Positions 44,896 to 53,773 of a stretch of DNA of 64,000 nucleotides are shown here, in pieces. A program made the position numbers and the translations under genes. The notes under the pieces are model-generated. The model had not been told where the DNA came from, searched no databases, and saw only the letters and a list, made by a program, of their open reading frames with translations. Source of the stretch: Terriglobus roseus DSM 18391 (GTDB lineage Bacteria; Acidobacteriota; Terriglobia; Terriglobales; Acidobacteriaceae); assembly GCF_000265425.1 (NCBI RefSeq), contig NC_018014.1:3844001-3908000 (forward strand), in the 5' to 3' direction. Within the stretch, counting starts at the first letter, position 1; every line of letters starts with the position of its first letter.

Positions 44896-45747
44896 TTAGT
44901 TGACCTGCGGGCTTGAGAGAGAATGTGCCGCGTACCGGCCAAGTTCGGTCACATGAGCGCACACCGGCCGCAAGGTCGCCAGGATGCGATCTGCCGCAGC
45001 CGGCTCTGGCAGTCGCAGATCTACAAAGAAGATGTACTCCCAGGGCTTTCCGGGCACGGGCCGCGACTCAATACGCGTCAGGTCAGCGCCCTCGGCAGCC
45101 AGCCGCCGAAGCGCCTCCACCAGCGATCCAGGCTGGTGACGCAGATCGAACGCCAGGCTCATCTTGTCGACAGCCGCACCCGCCGGGCGAAGTCGCTCCG
45201 CATCCTCCGGCCGCGCCAGCAGAAAGAACCGCGTGAAGTTCAGCGGATCGTCCTCAAGATCGCGCGCCAGAATGTCTGCACCGTAGACGTGCGCAGCATG
45301 CGGCGCGGCAATCGCGGCAGCATCCTTCTCCCGCGTCGCCATCAGGTGTTTCACCGCACCGGCTGTGTCGTAAAACGGAACGGCCTGGATGCGCGGATGC
45401 CGTGCAAAGAACCGTCGGCACTGCGAAAGCGCCACAGGATGAGACAGCACACTGCGAACATCGGCAAGCGACACACCAGGCGCCGCCATCAGCGCATGCC
45501 GGATACGCAACGAAAGCTCCGCAACAATGATGACGCCATGTTGCAGGATCAGGTCCGAGTGATCGGCGACCGCGCCATGCAGACTGTTCTCCACCGGCAA
45601 TACCGCCGCATCCGCTTCGTGGGTGCGCGCCAGCTTTTCAAACACCTCTACCGAAAGAGCACACGGAACAAGAGAGACCTTGCCCAACATCTGTTCCGTT
45701 GCCATATGGCTATTCGAACCGGGTTCACCTTGAATTGCGATCTTCAC
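44896..45747 (-). CDS. pheA: Prephenate dehydratase
   Basis: This encodes 283 residues. PDT domain (IAIQGEPGSNSHMATEQM, LPVENSLHGAVADHSDLIL, SHPVALSQCRRFFARHP, NFTRFFLLAR) followed by a C-terminal ACT domain (KMSLAFDLRHQPGSLVEALRRLAAEGADLTRIESRPVPGKPWEY in parts), which normally binds Phe for feedback inhibition. There is no chorismate mutase domain. The start is a GTG at 45747 with GAGGAGA upstream. Last steps of Phe synthesis. Confidence 0.93.
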   Translation of the reverse strand: MKIAIQGEPGSNSHMATEQMLGKVSLVPCALSVEVFEKLARTHEADAAVLPVENSLHGAVADHSDLILQHGVIIVAELSLRIRHALMAAPGVSLADVRSVLSHPVALSQCRRFFARHPRIQAVPFYDTAGAVKHLMATREKDAAAIAAPHAAHVYGADILARDLEDDPLNFTRFFLLARPEDAERLRPAGAAVDKMSLAFDLRHQPGSLVEALRRLAAEGADLTRIESRPVPGKPWEYIFFVDLRLPEPAAADRILATLRPVCAHVTELGRYAAHSLSSPQVN

Positions 45748-45875
45748 GACGGCGTCTGATCTCCTCGCGCTACTTACACGGCGCACCATGCCCGCTGCTC
45801 ATGCGGATTCTGATTGCGTGTGAATGTTTTTTGAGCAAAGTACAACCTACTAAGTTTACGCGGCAACTATGTTGA

Positions 45876-45893
45876 TGTGACTGTATCGTCACA
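45876..45893. promoter_or_regulatory. TGTGAC-N6-GTCACA dyad between pheA and the lmo0937-like gene
   Basis: TGTGAC, TGTATC and GTCACA form a perfect interrupted dyad, 47 bases upstream of the small membrane gene and 129 bases upstream of pheA. The shape resembles CRP/FNR-family operators but the spacing (TGTGA-N8-TCACA) is wider than CRP's. A dimeric regulator site is likely; which regulator is unknown. Confidence 0.45.
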
Positions 45894-45939
45894 CATTTGA
45901 ACGCCCCGGCCGGAGGCCAGGGCATCTGGAGAGAAAACG

Positions 45940-46089
45940 ATGCTTTGGACTATCACCGTCATCCTGCTGGTGTTGTGGCTTGTCGGCCTTGTCAGTGGAA
46001 CCACCCTCGGTGGCTGGATCCACATCCTGATCGTGCTGGCCATCGTGTCGCTGATCTTCAACTTGATCAGCGGTCGCCGCGCACTTTAA
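45940..46089 (+). CDS. lmo0937-like small membrane protein
   Basis: This encodes 49 residues: MLWTITVILLVLWLVGLVSG followed by TTLGGWIHILIVLAIVSLIF. Two helices and a basic tail (SGRRAL). This is the family of short membrane proteins often induced by envelope or stationary-phase stress. CTGGAGAG precedes the ATG. It is followed by a terminator and then a CsbD gene, another stress-linked family. Confidence 0.88.
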   Translation: MLWTITVILLVLWLVGLVSGTTLGGWIHILIVLAIVSLIFNLISGRRAL

Positions 46090-46117
46090 CTGCGCATTCT
46101 ATTCAGTAAGACAACCA

Positions 46118-46147
46118 AAGCCACTCACCCCGCGTGAGTGGCTTTTG
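46118..46147 (+). terminator. Terminator of the lmo0937-like gene
   Basis: AAGCCACTCAC and GTGAGTGGCTT pair around CCCGC, followed by TTGTCTTG. It lies 29 bases after the stop codon. Confidence 0.82.
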
Positions 46148-46241
46148 TCTTGCCTCAGAGTGGTCGCAATCGAACCGATCTGCATCAGAACCGTGAGTAA
46201 GTGAAGCAGCGCGACGCACGCCGCTGCGGGAGGAGATCATT

Positions 46242-46592
46242 ATGGATAGCGATCAGATCAAGGGCAAACTGCAGGGCGCTTTTGGCAAGGTAGAAGAAGC
46301 AGTTGGTAAGGCGGTCGGCAGCAACGACCTGCAGAATGCCGGCACAGAAGACCGTCTTAAGGGCGGCGCAAAAGAGACCTGGGGAAACGCGAAAGACACG
46401 GCCCGCGAAGTGACCGACACGGCCCGCACGGACGCATCCGTCCACGCCGATCACGCAAGTGCAGAAGGTGAATCTCTCCGCAGCCGCATCGTCAACGGCG
46501 CCGAGAACCTGAAGGATTCGATCAACGCGAAGCTCGACAACGCGAAGGCAGACGAGCAGGCAAAGCGCGAAGAGATCCGTCGCGAAGCATAG
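46242..46592 (+). CDS. CsbD-family stress protein
   Basis: This encodes 116 residues. N-terminal CsbD motif: MDSDQIKGKLQGAFGKVEEAVGKAVG, then a second region with a similar amphipathic pattern (RLKGGAKETWGNAKDTAREV). It is highly charged, probably helical or disordered, and longer than the usual CsbD (about 65 residues). CsbD proteins are induced by general stress; the molecular role is unknown. GGGAGGAG lies upstream. Confidence 0.9.
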   Translation: MDSDQIKGKLQGAFGKVEEAVGKAVGSNDLQNAGTEDRLKGGAKETWGNAKDTAREVTDTARTDASVHADHASAEGESLRSRIVNGAENLKDSINAKLDNAKADEQAKREEIRREA

Positions 46593-46612
46593 TTCGAAAT
46601 CATCGCAAGATA

Positions 46613-46636
46613 AAGGCCCGCAGCAATGCGGGCCTT
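46613..46636 (+). terminator. Terminator between csbD-like gene and prenyltransferase gene
   Basis: AAGGCCCGC-AGCAAT-GCGGGCCTT followed by CTTGTTTTC, 20 bases after the CsbD stop. The convergent prenyltransferase gene ends close by, so it may serve both transcripts. Confidence 0.85.
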
Positions 46637-46659
46637 CTTGTTTTCACTACTGCACTTCC

Positions 46660-47571
46660 CTACCGCAGAACGCCGATCGCAGAATCAACGCCGGGACGAT
46701 GCAACATCACGTCTACCGCGATCGCACAGAAAAAGACAACAGAGATGACACCGTTCAGCGTGAAGAACGCAGCGTTCATGCGCCTCAGATCGGTCGGTGA
46801 AATCAGGCTGTGTTCATACAACAGCAGCATGGCCACAATGCCGATGCCAACATACGCAATCATCCCCAGGTGAAACAGCATCACCAGCCACACCAGCAAA
46901 CCGATCATCAGCAGGTGCATCGTACGAGCCAGCAGGAAAGCGCCCTGCAGACCGAACGCCTGCGGCACCGAGTTCAGGCCATGCGTACGATCATGCTCGA
47001 AATCCTGGCACGCATACAGCACATCAAACCCCGCGACCCAAAGCAGGACCGCCCCGGAGAGCACGATGATGCGCGCATCGAGACTGCCCCGCACCGCAAT
47101 CCACGCAGCCGACGGCGCAATGCCAAGTGCCAGGCCCAGCACCAGGTGAGACCAGCGCGTAATTCGCTTCATGTAGCTGTACGACAGCACCACCGCAATG
47201 GACAAAGGGCTCAGCAGCAGTGTCAGGTGATTCAGCGCGCCTGCGGCCGCAACGAAGATCGCAAGCGAAAGCAGCGTAAAAGCGCCGACAAAGCCCTTCG
47301 TCAGTAGCCCTGCTGGAATGGCACGCGTCGCCGTACGTGGGTTGATGCTGTCGATTTCGGCATCGGCCAGGCGATTGAATGCCATGGCCGCGGTACGCAG
47401 AGAGATCATGCAGACCACCACCAGCAGCAGCGTCCGCCAGCGCGGCCATCCACCCGCGGCCAGGACGGCGCCCGTAAGCGCAAACGGCAGCGCAAAGATG
47501 GAATGCTCCCACTTGATCATCTCAAGCGTGATGCGTGTACTGCGAAGCGTGTTCGAAAGGAGAGCGGCCAT
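46660..47571 (-). CDS. UbiA-family prenyltransferase
   Basis: This encodes 303 residues with about nine helices. The first Asp-rich motif is AFNRLADAEIDSINPRTATR (NxxxDxxxD) and the second is YACQDFEHDRTHGLNS (DxxxD). These coordinate the prenyl diphosphate. It could be 4-hydroxybenzoate polyprenyltransferase (UbiA) or MqnP of the futalosine menaquinone route; in Acidobacteriota, which use menaquinone, MqnP is more likely. That choice is an inference. The start ATG at 47571 follows GGTAGG. Confidence 0.9.
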   Translation of the reverse strand: MAALLSNTLRSTRITLEMIKWEHSIFALPFALTGAVLAAGGWPRWRTLLLVVVCMISLRTAAMAFNRLADAEIDSINPRTATRAIPAGLLTKGFVGAFTLLSLAIFVAAAGALNHLTLLLSPLSIAVVLSYSYMKRITRWSHLVLGLALGIAPSAAWIAVRGSLDARIIVLSGAVLLWVAGFDVLYACQDFEHDRTHGLNSVPQAFGLQGAFLLARTMHLLMIGLLVWLVMLFHLGMIAYVGIGIVAMLLLYEHSLISPTDLRRMNAAFFTLNGVISVVFFCAIAVDVMLHRPGVDSAIGVLR

Positions 47572-47640
47572 ACACCTACCAGTGTATGGCCGAGTCTCGA
47601 ACGCCGTGTACCGCGTGTCAGCAGCCAACGCTGCGCTTCC

Positions 47641-48411
47641 CTATTTGCCCTCAGACGACGTCGCAACCTGCAGGTTATTCGTCACGCTGAACACCCCGGG
47701 AACGCCGCGCGCCCGGATGTTCGCAGCATCCTTATCCGCCTCGCGGTCAACCACACCGGTCAGCGTCACATTGCCATTCACCACGGTGATCCGGATCGGC
47801 TTGGCGGGGTCGATCGCGTAGCGCTGCAGCGAAGGAAAGCCGTAAACAGCGCGTGCCGTCTCCAGTCGAATACGATCGTCATTCGGTGACAGCGGCGCGA
47901 CCTCGATGTTGTCGATCACATCCCGCACGCCCGGATAATGCTCGACCAGCGACAACGCCGAATCCTTGTCATAGGGTCCATATGCCACGCCACCCAGCGT
48001 GACCACGCCGCGCTGCACACCAATCGTGAAGCTATTGAACGCCGTGGTGCCATAGCCCACGCGGTCATATGCCAGCTTTTCTGCCAGTTTGTCACGTAAT
48101 ACGGTGTCCGCCACCTCGCCAACCTGCACGTTGATCAGGTTCCGAACGGCGATCACGCCCTTCTTATGGTGGATCTTATGTTCGGCGTCTTCCTTGGTCG
48201 CATACACATCCACGTTGCCGCTCAGCGTCACGATGCCATTCTTCACGGTCATGTGAACGTCGGCAAAGCGCTTGCCATCCAGCGTCTTTTGCACTTCAGC
48301 CTGCACCTGCGCATCGGGAACCTTCTCCTGCGCGCGCATCGGCAATGCGGGACCAGCGAGTACAACGGCAAGCGCCGCAAACGAAAACTTCTTCCAAATG
48401 TTGTTGCTCAC
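47641..48411 (-). CDS. Periplasmic triple BON-domain protein
   Basis: This encodes 256 residues. After the signal peptide (FSFAALAVVLAGPALPMRA) three BON domains follow, each with 'V...V..G.VTL.G.V': VKNGIVTLSGNVDVYATKED, VQRGVVTLGGVAYGPYDKDS and VNGNVTLTGVVDREADKDA. BON proteins (OsmY-like) protect the envelope under osmotic stress by binding membranes. Confidence 0.9.
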   Translation of the reverse strand: MSNNIWKKFSFAALAVVLAGPALPMRAQEKVPDAQVQAEVQKTLDGKRFADVHMTVKNGIVTLSGNVDVYATKEDAEHKIHHKKGVIAVRNLINVQVGEVADTVLRDKLAEKLAYDRVGYGTTAFNSFTIGVQRGVVTLGGVAYGPYDKDSALSLVEHYPGVRDVIDNIEVAPLSPNDDRIRLETARAVYGFPSLQRYAIDPAKPIRITVVNGNVTLTGVVDREADKDAANIRARGVPGVFSVTNNLQVATSSEGK

Positions 48412-48591
48412 GCGTTCTCCCTGTTCCGGGCAGACTCGTCGACAAATGCCGTTCGATCGCCCGGAGATGTTAGTTCAAGCAGTCGGCAGAAAGATAGCAG
48501 AAGCGGCTGCTGTGCGTTGATCGCCAGCAGCCACTTTGCCTGAAGAGTTCAATGATCCGCGCAAAGAGACGGCCGGCGCAGGCATCGGCCA

Positions 48592-51500
48592 CTACTTATA
48601 GCGCTTACGAATCTTGTACACCATCGAGAACACACCGTTTTCATCACGCGTCGCAACAATCGACTTGTTCGCGCTCAGTTGATACTGCAACTGAATCAAT
48701 TGCTGCGCGGACGAGTTCACGTTCGTAGCAAACGTAACGGTCACCTGCCGGGTCAACTGCTGTTCGACAGTGATACGCGCGGATGATGTTCCAAGCGTAC
48801 CCACGTAGGCAGGATCGATCTTCACCTTACCCGCGCCGCCGAAGAGCTTGTTCACACGGTTTGAGACGGTCGCATTCAATGCGCCACCCAGTAGCGCGTT
48901 CGTGGTCGGATCCTGACCCTGCTGCTGCAGCTGCTGCGTGTTCAACGCCGCCTCTTCCTGCGTACGGCCCAGCGCCAGCAGGTTGAAGATATCGGCCTGC
49001 GACAGTGGCGGCTCCGAGCGGTAGGTCAGCTTGAAGTTCTTCGACGTACCGTGAACGCCAATCGTGACGTCGTAGTTCTCCACGCGAGCCGTCGCATCCA
49101 GGTCAATGACCGGATCGATGCGGATCGGGTTGTTGAAATAGATTTGTCCACGCTGCAACTGGTACTGCGTGCTGGCGAAGGTCGCGGAACCATCATTGAT
49201 GATGACCTTGCCAAGGATCGTCGGTACCGCCGCTGTTCCGCGCACCGATAGATCGACCGTACCCGCAATACGCGCGTAGCTGTTCTGGAAGTCCAGCGCC
49301 GGCGACGACTGTACGCGGATATTCAGCCCGATCTTATTCAGCAGCGAATCCGGGTCTGGTGGCGGCGATACGTCGCCAGCACTGCCGGCAACCGAGGCGA
49401 AGTCAAACGTCTCCGCAAGCCCGAAGCGCGTGATCAACACATTACCGCTCACAGACGCTCCATCACCGGAACCCTGCAGGCGAACCGTAGCGTTCATCGT
49501 CGCGGACACGCCATAGTAGCGAACGCGCACCGCGGTCGCAGTCGCCGTCAGATCGGCAAACAAACCGTTGCGGAACTGCACGAACCCGCCAACCTTGATG
49601 CGTCCACCGCCAGAGGTAGCAGTGATGTTATCCATCACCAAGCGATCGTCCGTAAAGCTCGCAGTACCCGTAATGTTCGACAGTCCATTCGGGATCTGGT
49701 CATACGCCAGGTTCGTATTGCTGAAGATCACCTTGCCGCCAAGATTCGGCTTCGCCGTGGTGCCGGTCGCCGTCACGTCAAGATCGATCTTGCCGGATGC
49801 GATGATCTGCGGATTCAGACGGTGCGCAATCGCGACATCCAGCGTACCGGTAGCCTGCGCGTTGATGGCACCACCCTGCGCCGGCAACGGCTTGCCATCC
49901 TGCGAGAACACCTGCACCGTACCTGACGCCTTTAGGTCAGTGTCTGGCCCCGTAATGTGCAGGTTCTCTAGACGTACGACACCGCTGTTCAGCGTGGCAC
50001 GAACCGGCTCAGCCGATGCAAACTCAAGCCCCTGTGCCTTCACGCGCAACGGGTTCACGACGAGCGAGCCACTGAGCATCGCCGGCTTCTTCGCAGGACC
50101 GGTGACGTTCAGTTCGCCGGCGATAACCGAACTGGCGTCGAAGGTGGACCCCGTCAGTTGCAGCACGGGCGCAATGTCCAGATTGCTGAACGTCGCATGT
50201 GCCGTCATCGGATAGTCGCCAGCCAGTTGCACCTGGCCGTTGACATCCAGCTTGGCGGACAACAGGTCGCTATGCGCAGTCAGGAAGACGTTGTCGCGCT
50301 CGCTGTGTACATCCGCCGTCAACTGTCCGACTGCCTGCTTGTCATACGTGGCGCCAGCCAGCACCAGGTGCGCCTTCAGCCCTGGCTGCTCGACTGTTCC
50401 GTCAGCGTCTGCATTGAAGGTCAGAACACCATCAATCGGCGTTCCGGATTTCTTCACGGCGAGCAGGTTCGAAAGACGAACATCATTGCCCTGCAGGTGC
50501 GCGTGCAGATGCTTCGATGTCAGGTTGTAGCCGCCGTTGCCGGTGACCTCAACACCCTGCCCCTTCACATCCAGAGAGGTCGCAGTGATCTCCTGGCCGC
50601 GCACAAGAACATTCGCAGTAACAGCGTCGAACGGCTGGTCATAAGCCACGCCATTACGAAGCGAGAGAACACCGTCACCGGCCAGATTTCCGAAGGTACC
50701 GTTGACATTCGCGTTGACATTGACGATGCCGGAAACCGGCACCGCGCCCTGGCCCGCGATCTCAAGCACATCGTGGATCTGCGCCTCGGCGAGACCGACC
50801 TTCATGTTCACTTCGGCGTAATCGTCGAACTCGTAAGACACCACACCACGCTTCACGACGCGGTGCGGCTTCACGCCACCTGACACGTTCAGCACGGCGG
50901 TTCCACGGTGGATCGTAGAACTGGCAACGGTAACGCCAGCCGCGGTGTACTCAGCATCGGCCACAATCGAATCGATTGCAATATCGCCGGCACTGCCCAG
51001 GTGAGCCTGCAACTGGTTTGCCTGCAGATGCCCCTTAACGTCAATGTTCTTGATGGGACCAGATGCCGTGCCCTGGAAGTGCGCATCGCCATGCAGCACC
51101 ACAGGAAGCGCAGCACTGCCCTTCTTACCGTTGTTCTGATAGCCGACCGCGTTCAGGACCGAGTCAAACTCGCTCAGGTCGCGGAAGTCAGCAATCAGGT
51201 TCAGCTTCGTCAGCGCATCGCCGGTTCCAACGCCCAGCGTGCCGGTCGCCTGAAGATTGCTGGCGGGTGTGTGAAGCTCGGCCTTCTCAATCGCAACCGT
51301 TTCATTTGACCCGCGATAGGTCGCCTTCACCGTGCCATTCACAGGAATGTTCTGTGCAGCGCCGCGGCGCTTGATGCCCTGCGGCGACAACGTCAGATCG
51401 GCATTCGCAACCACCGAACTCGCAATATCACTCGCCGCACCACCCCACTCAACATGCACGGGTCCGTTCACCGCAGTGTCGATGCCGAGATCGTTGTAAT

Positions 51501-52977
51501 GCACCGGCTCCGTAATCTCATTGATTGTCCGGAGAGAAATGTTTCCAAGACGGACATCGACATAAGCGTGCGCGCGACCGACCGAATCAATCGACAGGTC
51601 ACCTGTCGCCGGGGCCTTCGCATTCGCAATCTTCGCCGTCGCATTCACGGTCTTCTGTCCCGCAACGATCGTGGCTGAAGTCTGTGCGGAGTCCGCAGGA
51701 ACCTCTCCCAGCCAGTTGTGGATGCGCATGTCGCCCGCGACCGTACCACCAGCCGGCAGGTTCAATGCAATTGCATTGAAGAGCAGTTCCGTCGGTGAGA
51801 CTCGCAGCGAGGCTCCGCCGTTTACATCGCGAACATTGACATACTCATCGCGATATCCAACCTGGTGCAGCTTCGCGTTTCCCGCAAGCAGGTAACCCTT
51901 CTCGCACTCGGGACTGGGTGGCAGTGCCTTGGTGCTGCCGGGGTTCTTCTCCGGATGACGGCGCTGCCAGAAACGTGGCTGCTTCTGTGCAACCTGTGGT
52001 GCAACCGCGCAGGAATGACCAGAGATATCAAGGTCCACCGTGCCCGCAGTAAGTCCCGGGAAGCCACTCAGTACCGAGATCTGCGGCACTTCGACATTAC
52101 CCTTCAACGAAACATTCCAGACAGGATTGTCGAAGTTTTCAATGTGCGCGTTGCCATCCAGGTGCGACGACTTACCCGTGTCGAACGCGAAGCTCTGCAG
52201 GCTGATCAGCTTACGCCCAACCTCAGCCTTCACCGTCAGCCGCGACTGCGCTTCCGGCATCTGCTGCATCTTCGTGCGCAGATCGCTAATCCCGATGTCG
52301 ATGCCATAGTGATCCAGTTTGGAGATATAACGAACGTTTACGCCAAGATCACGCGCAGCCAGGTCGAACGGGATTGCCTTGTCGTTCAGCAGTACGACGC
52401 CGCTCGCAAGCTCAACCTTCGAAGCCTGCAGATCAAGCAGCGTGTCCAGTACAGGTTCGGTGCTCGTGCTCTTCGTCTTCGGAACCGGCTGATTCGTGCT
52501 GCCATCTTTGTTGATGATCAGGTGGACCTGCGGCTTGTCCACGTGCAGCAGCGAAAGCGTAATGTACCGCATCGCGCCCTTGGAATCGGTCGCGTGCGAA
52601 AACAGACTCTTCAAAGTAATACGGACAAGAATGCGGTCCGCCGCAAGGTAAGGCGCCTGGTCCGGACCTTCGAGTCCATGGATCACAAGACCATCGGCCT
52701 CCACGGCCAGATGCATCAGGTTGAACTGCACCTTCGCCAAATCGACCTTGCCGCCGGTCGCATCTTCCAGCGTCGTGATAAGTGTCGACCGCACGCGATT
52801 CTGAAAGTCCTGCGTGGTCGAATAAAAACCAAGACCAACCACCAGCAGCACAACAAGCAGCGCCACGGAACCAACAGTCCACGCGACAATGCGTAGTGCG
52901 CGGTTCTTCTTCGGCGCAGTGGGTGTTGTCTCTTTCCGCTCGTCATTCGGCGGATTGTTTGCGTCCAGCAAAGCCAT
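48592..52977 (-). CDS. tamB: TamB-type translocation/assembly module protein
   Basis: This encodes 1461 residues. One N-terminal helix (IVAWTVGSVALLVVLLVVGL), a very long beta-rich region built of repeating AsmA/TamB strands, and a C-terminal DUF490 domain with FNLLALGRTQEEA and VTVTFATNVNSSAQQLIQLQ. TamB spans the periplasm and moves lipids or helps fold outer-membrane proteins with TamA/BamA. The gene ends the cluster bamA, surA-like, tamB; it overlaps the surA-like stop by 1 base. Confidence 0.93.
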   Translation of the reverse strand: MALLDANNPPNDERKETTPTAPKKNRALRIVAWTVGSVALLVVLLVVGLGFYSTTQDFQNRVRSTLITTLEDATGGKVDLAKVQFNLMHLAVEADGLVIHGLEGPDQAPYLAADRILVRITLKSLFSHATDSKGAMRYITLSLLHVDKPQVHLIINKDGSTNQPVPKTKSTSTEPVLDTLLDLQASKVELASGVVLLNDKAIPFDLAARDLGVNVRYISKLDHYGIDIGISDLRTKMQQMPEAQSRLTVKAEVGRKLISLQSFAFDTGKSSHLDGNAHIENFDNPVWNVSLKGNVEVPQISVLSGFPGLTAGTVDLDISGHSCAVAPQVAQKQPRFWQRRHPEKNPGSTKALPPSPECEKGYLLAGNAKLHQVGYRDEYVNVRDVNGGASLRVSPTELLFNAIALNLPAGGTVAGDMRIHNWLGEVPADSAQTSATIVAGQKTVNATAKIANAKAPATGDLSIDSVGRAHAYVDVRLGNISLRTINEITEPVHYNDLGIDTAVNGPVHVEWGGAASDIASSVVANADLTLSPQGIKRRGAAQNIPVNGTVKATYRGSNETVAIEKAELHTPASNLQATGTLGVGTGDALTKLNLIADFRDLSEFDSVLNAVGYQNNGKKGSAALPVVLHGDAHFQGTASGPIKNIDVKGHLQANQLQAHLGSAGDIAIDSIVADAEYTAAGVTVASSTIHRGTAVLNVSGGVKPHRVVKRGVVSYEFDDYAEVNMKVGLAEAQIHDVLEIAGQGAVPVSGIVNVNANVNGTFGNLAGDGVLSLRNGVAYDQPFDAVTANVLVRGQEITATSLDVKGQGVEVTGNGGYNLTSKHLHAHLQGNDVRLSNLLAVKKSGTPIDGVLTFNADADGTVEQPGLKAHLVLAGATYDKQAVGQLTADVHSERDNVFLTAHSDLLSAKLDVNGQVQLAGDYPMTAHATFSNLDIAPVLQLTGSTFDASSVIAGELNVTGPAKKPAMLSGSLVVNPLRVKAQGLEFASAEPVRATLNSGVVRLENLHITGPDTDLKASGTVQVFSQDGKPLPAQGGAINAQATGTLDVAIAHRLNPQIIASGKIDLDVTATGTTAKPNLGGKVIFSNTNLAYDQIPNGLSNITGTASFTDDRLVMDNITATSGGGRIKVGGFVQFRNGLFADLTATATAVRVRYYGVSATMNATVRLQGSGDGASVSGNVLITRFGLAETFDFASVAGSAGDVSPPPDPDSLLNKIGLNIRVQSSPALDFQNSYARIAGTVDLSVRGTAAVPTILGKVIINDGSATFASTQYQLQRGQIYFNNPIRIDPVIDLDATARVENYDVTIGVHGTSKNFKLTYRSEPPLSQADIFNLLALGRTQEEAALNTQQLQQQGQDPTTNALLGGALNATVSNRVNKLFGGAGKVKIDPAYVGTLGTSSARITVEQQLTRQVTVTFATNVNSSAQQLIQLQYQLSANKSIVATRDENGVFSMVYKIRKRYK

Positions 52978-53771
52978 TAGGGCGCCTCAACACCTTTCTG
53001 CATCATGCGTACATGGCCGCTGTCGCGCAGGGTTTTAAGCCACTGGTCCAGCAGGCTGCTCACCTCTTGCTGCAACAGCACCTCTTCTATGCGATCGCGA
53101 ACGGAGTCAAGCGGTGGCGCGGTCGCCTTCTGCTTTGCATACTCCGGCAGCATGGTGTTGTTGTAGAAGTCTTCGATCTGTTTGTCGGTGATGCGGACAC
53201 CATTGCGGAATCGCTGCTCGATAAAATGCAGCACGCTCTCACGTTCACGCAACCGTTCCCGCAACTCTTCCTGCGTGAACCCAACCTTCGTCAGAAAGTC
53301 CTTCCAGCCTGCGTTGCTTGTACAGTCCGCATGTGCACAGGCAGGCAAATCCTTCCGAAGATCGGCCTCGTCCTTCTTGATTTGCTCGTCGGTCACCGGC
53401 GTCATCGGATAACCTGCCTGCTGCTGTTCAATCAACGAGCGATCGATCAAGCGTGTAATCGCCTGCTCACGCAGCGGCTTACTGCTGTCCGTGGAATAGG
53501 GGTACAGCTTCGTAAAGCGTTCCTCGACTTCGACATCGCTCTCAAGCACCAGATCACCGTTGACGATCGCGACGATACGGTCGACCACGTCACCGCGTTC
53601 CGCAGGCAGTTTGTTCGAATCAGCCTTCGCCTGTTCCTTGGTGGCAGGCTTGCCCTCTGCTGCAGACTTAGGCGCAACGGCCTGCCCATGCAGCGACAGC
53701 GCGCAAAGACCAAGAGCAGCAACAGTCGTAGCTGCACGGAAGGCATCGGCGATGAAGAATCGTTTGCGCAT
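52977..53771 (-). CDS. SurA-like periplasmic chaperone (N-terminal domain only)
   Basis: This encodes 264 residues. It has a signal peptide (FRAATTVAALGLCALSLHGQ) and a SurA N-terminal domain: VVDRIVAIVNGDLVLESDVE, REQAITRLIDRSLIEQQQAG, GFTQEELRERLRERESVLHFI. The C-terminus is short and has no parvulin (PPIase) domain, so it is a chaperone-only form. It begins 2 bases after the bamA stop, consistent with assisting outer-membrane protein folding. Confidence 0.88.
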   Translation of the reverse strand: MRKRFFIADAFRAATTVAALGLCALSLHGQAVAPKSAAEGKPATKEQAKADSNKLPAERGDVVDRIVAIVNGDLVLESDVEVEERFTKLYPYSTDSSKPLREQAITRLIDRSLIEQQQAGYPMTPVTDEQIKKDEADLRKDLPACAHADCTSNAGWKDFLTKVGFTQEELRERLRERESVLHFIEQRFRNGVRITDKQIEDFYNNTMLPEYAKQKATAPPLDSVRDRIEEVLLQQEVSSLLDQWLKTLRDSGHVRMMQKGVEAP

Positions 53772-53773
53772 GG

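Noticed and set aside
45876-45893. A true CRP site
   Set aside because: The half-sites are separated by 8 bases, counted as TGTGA-N8-TCACA, where CRP needs 6. Kept only as a generic dyad.
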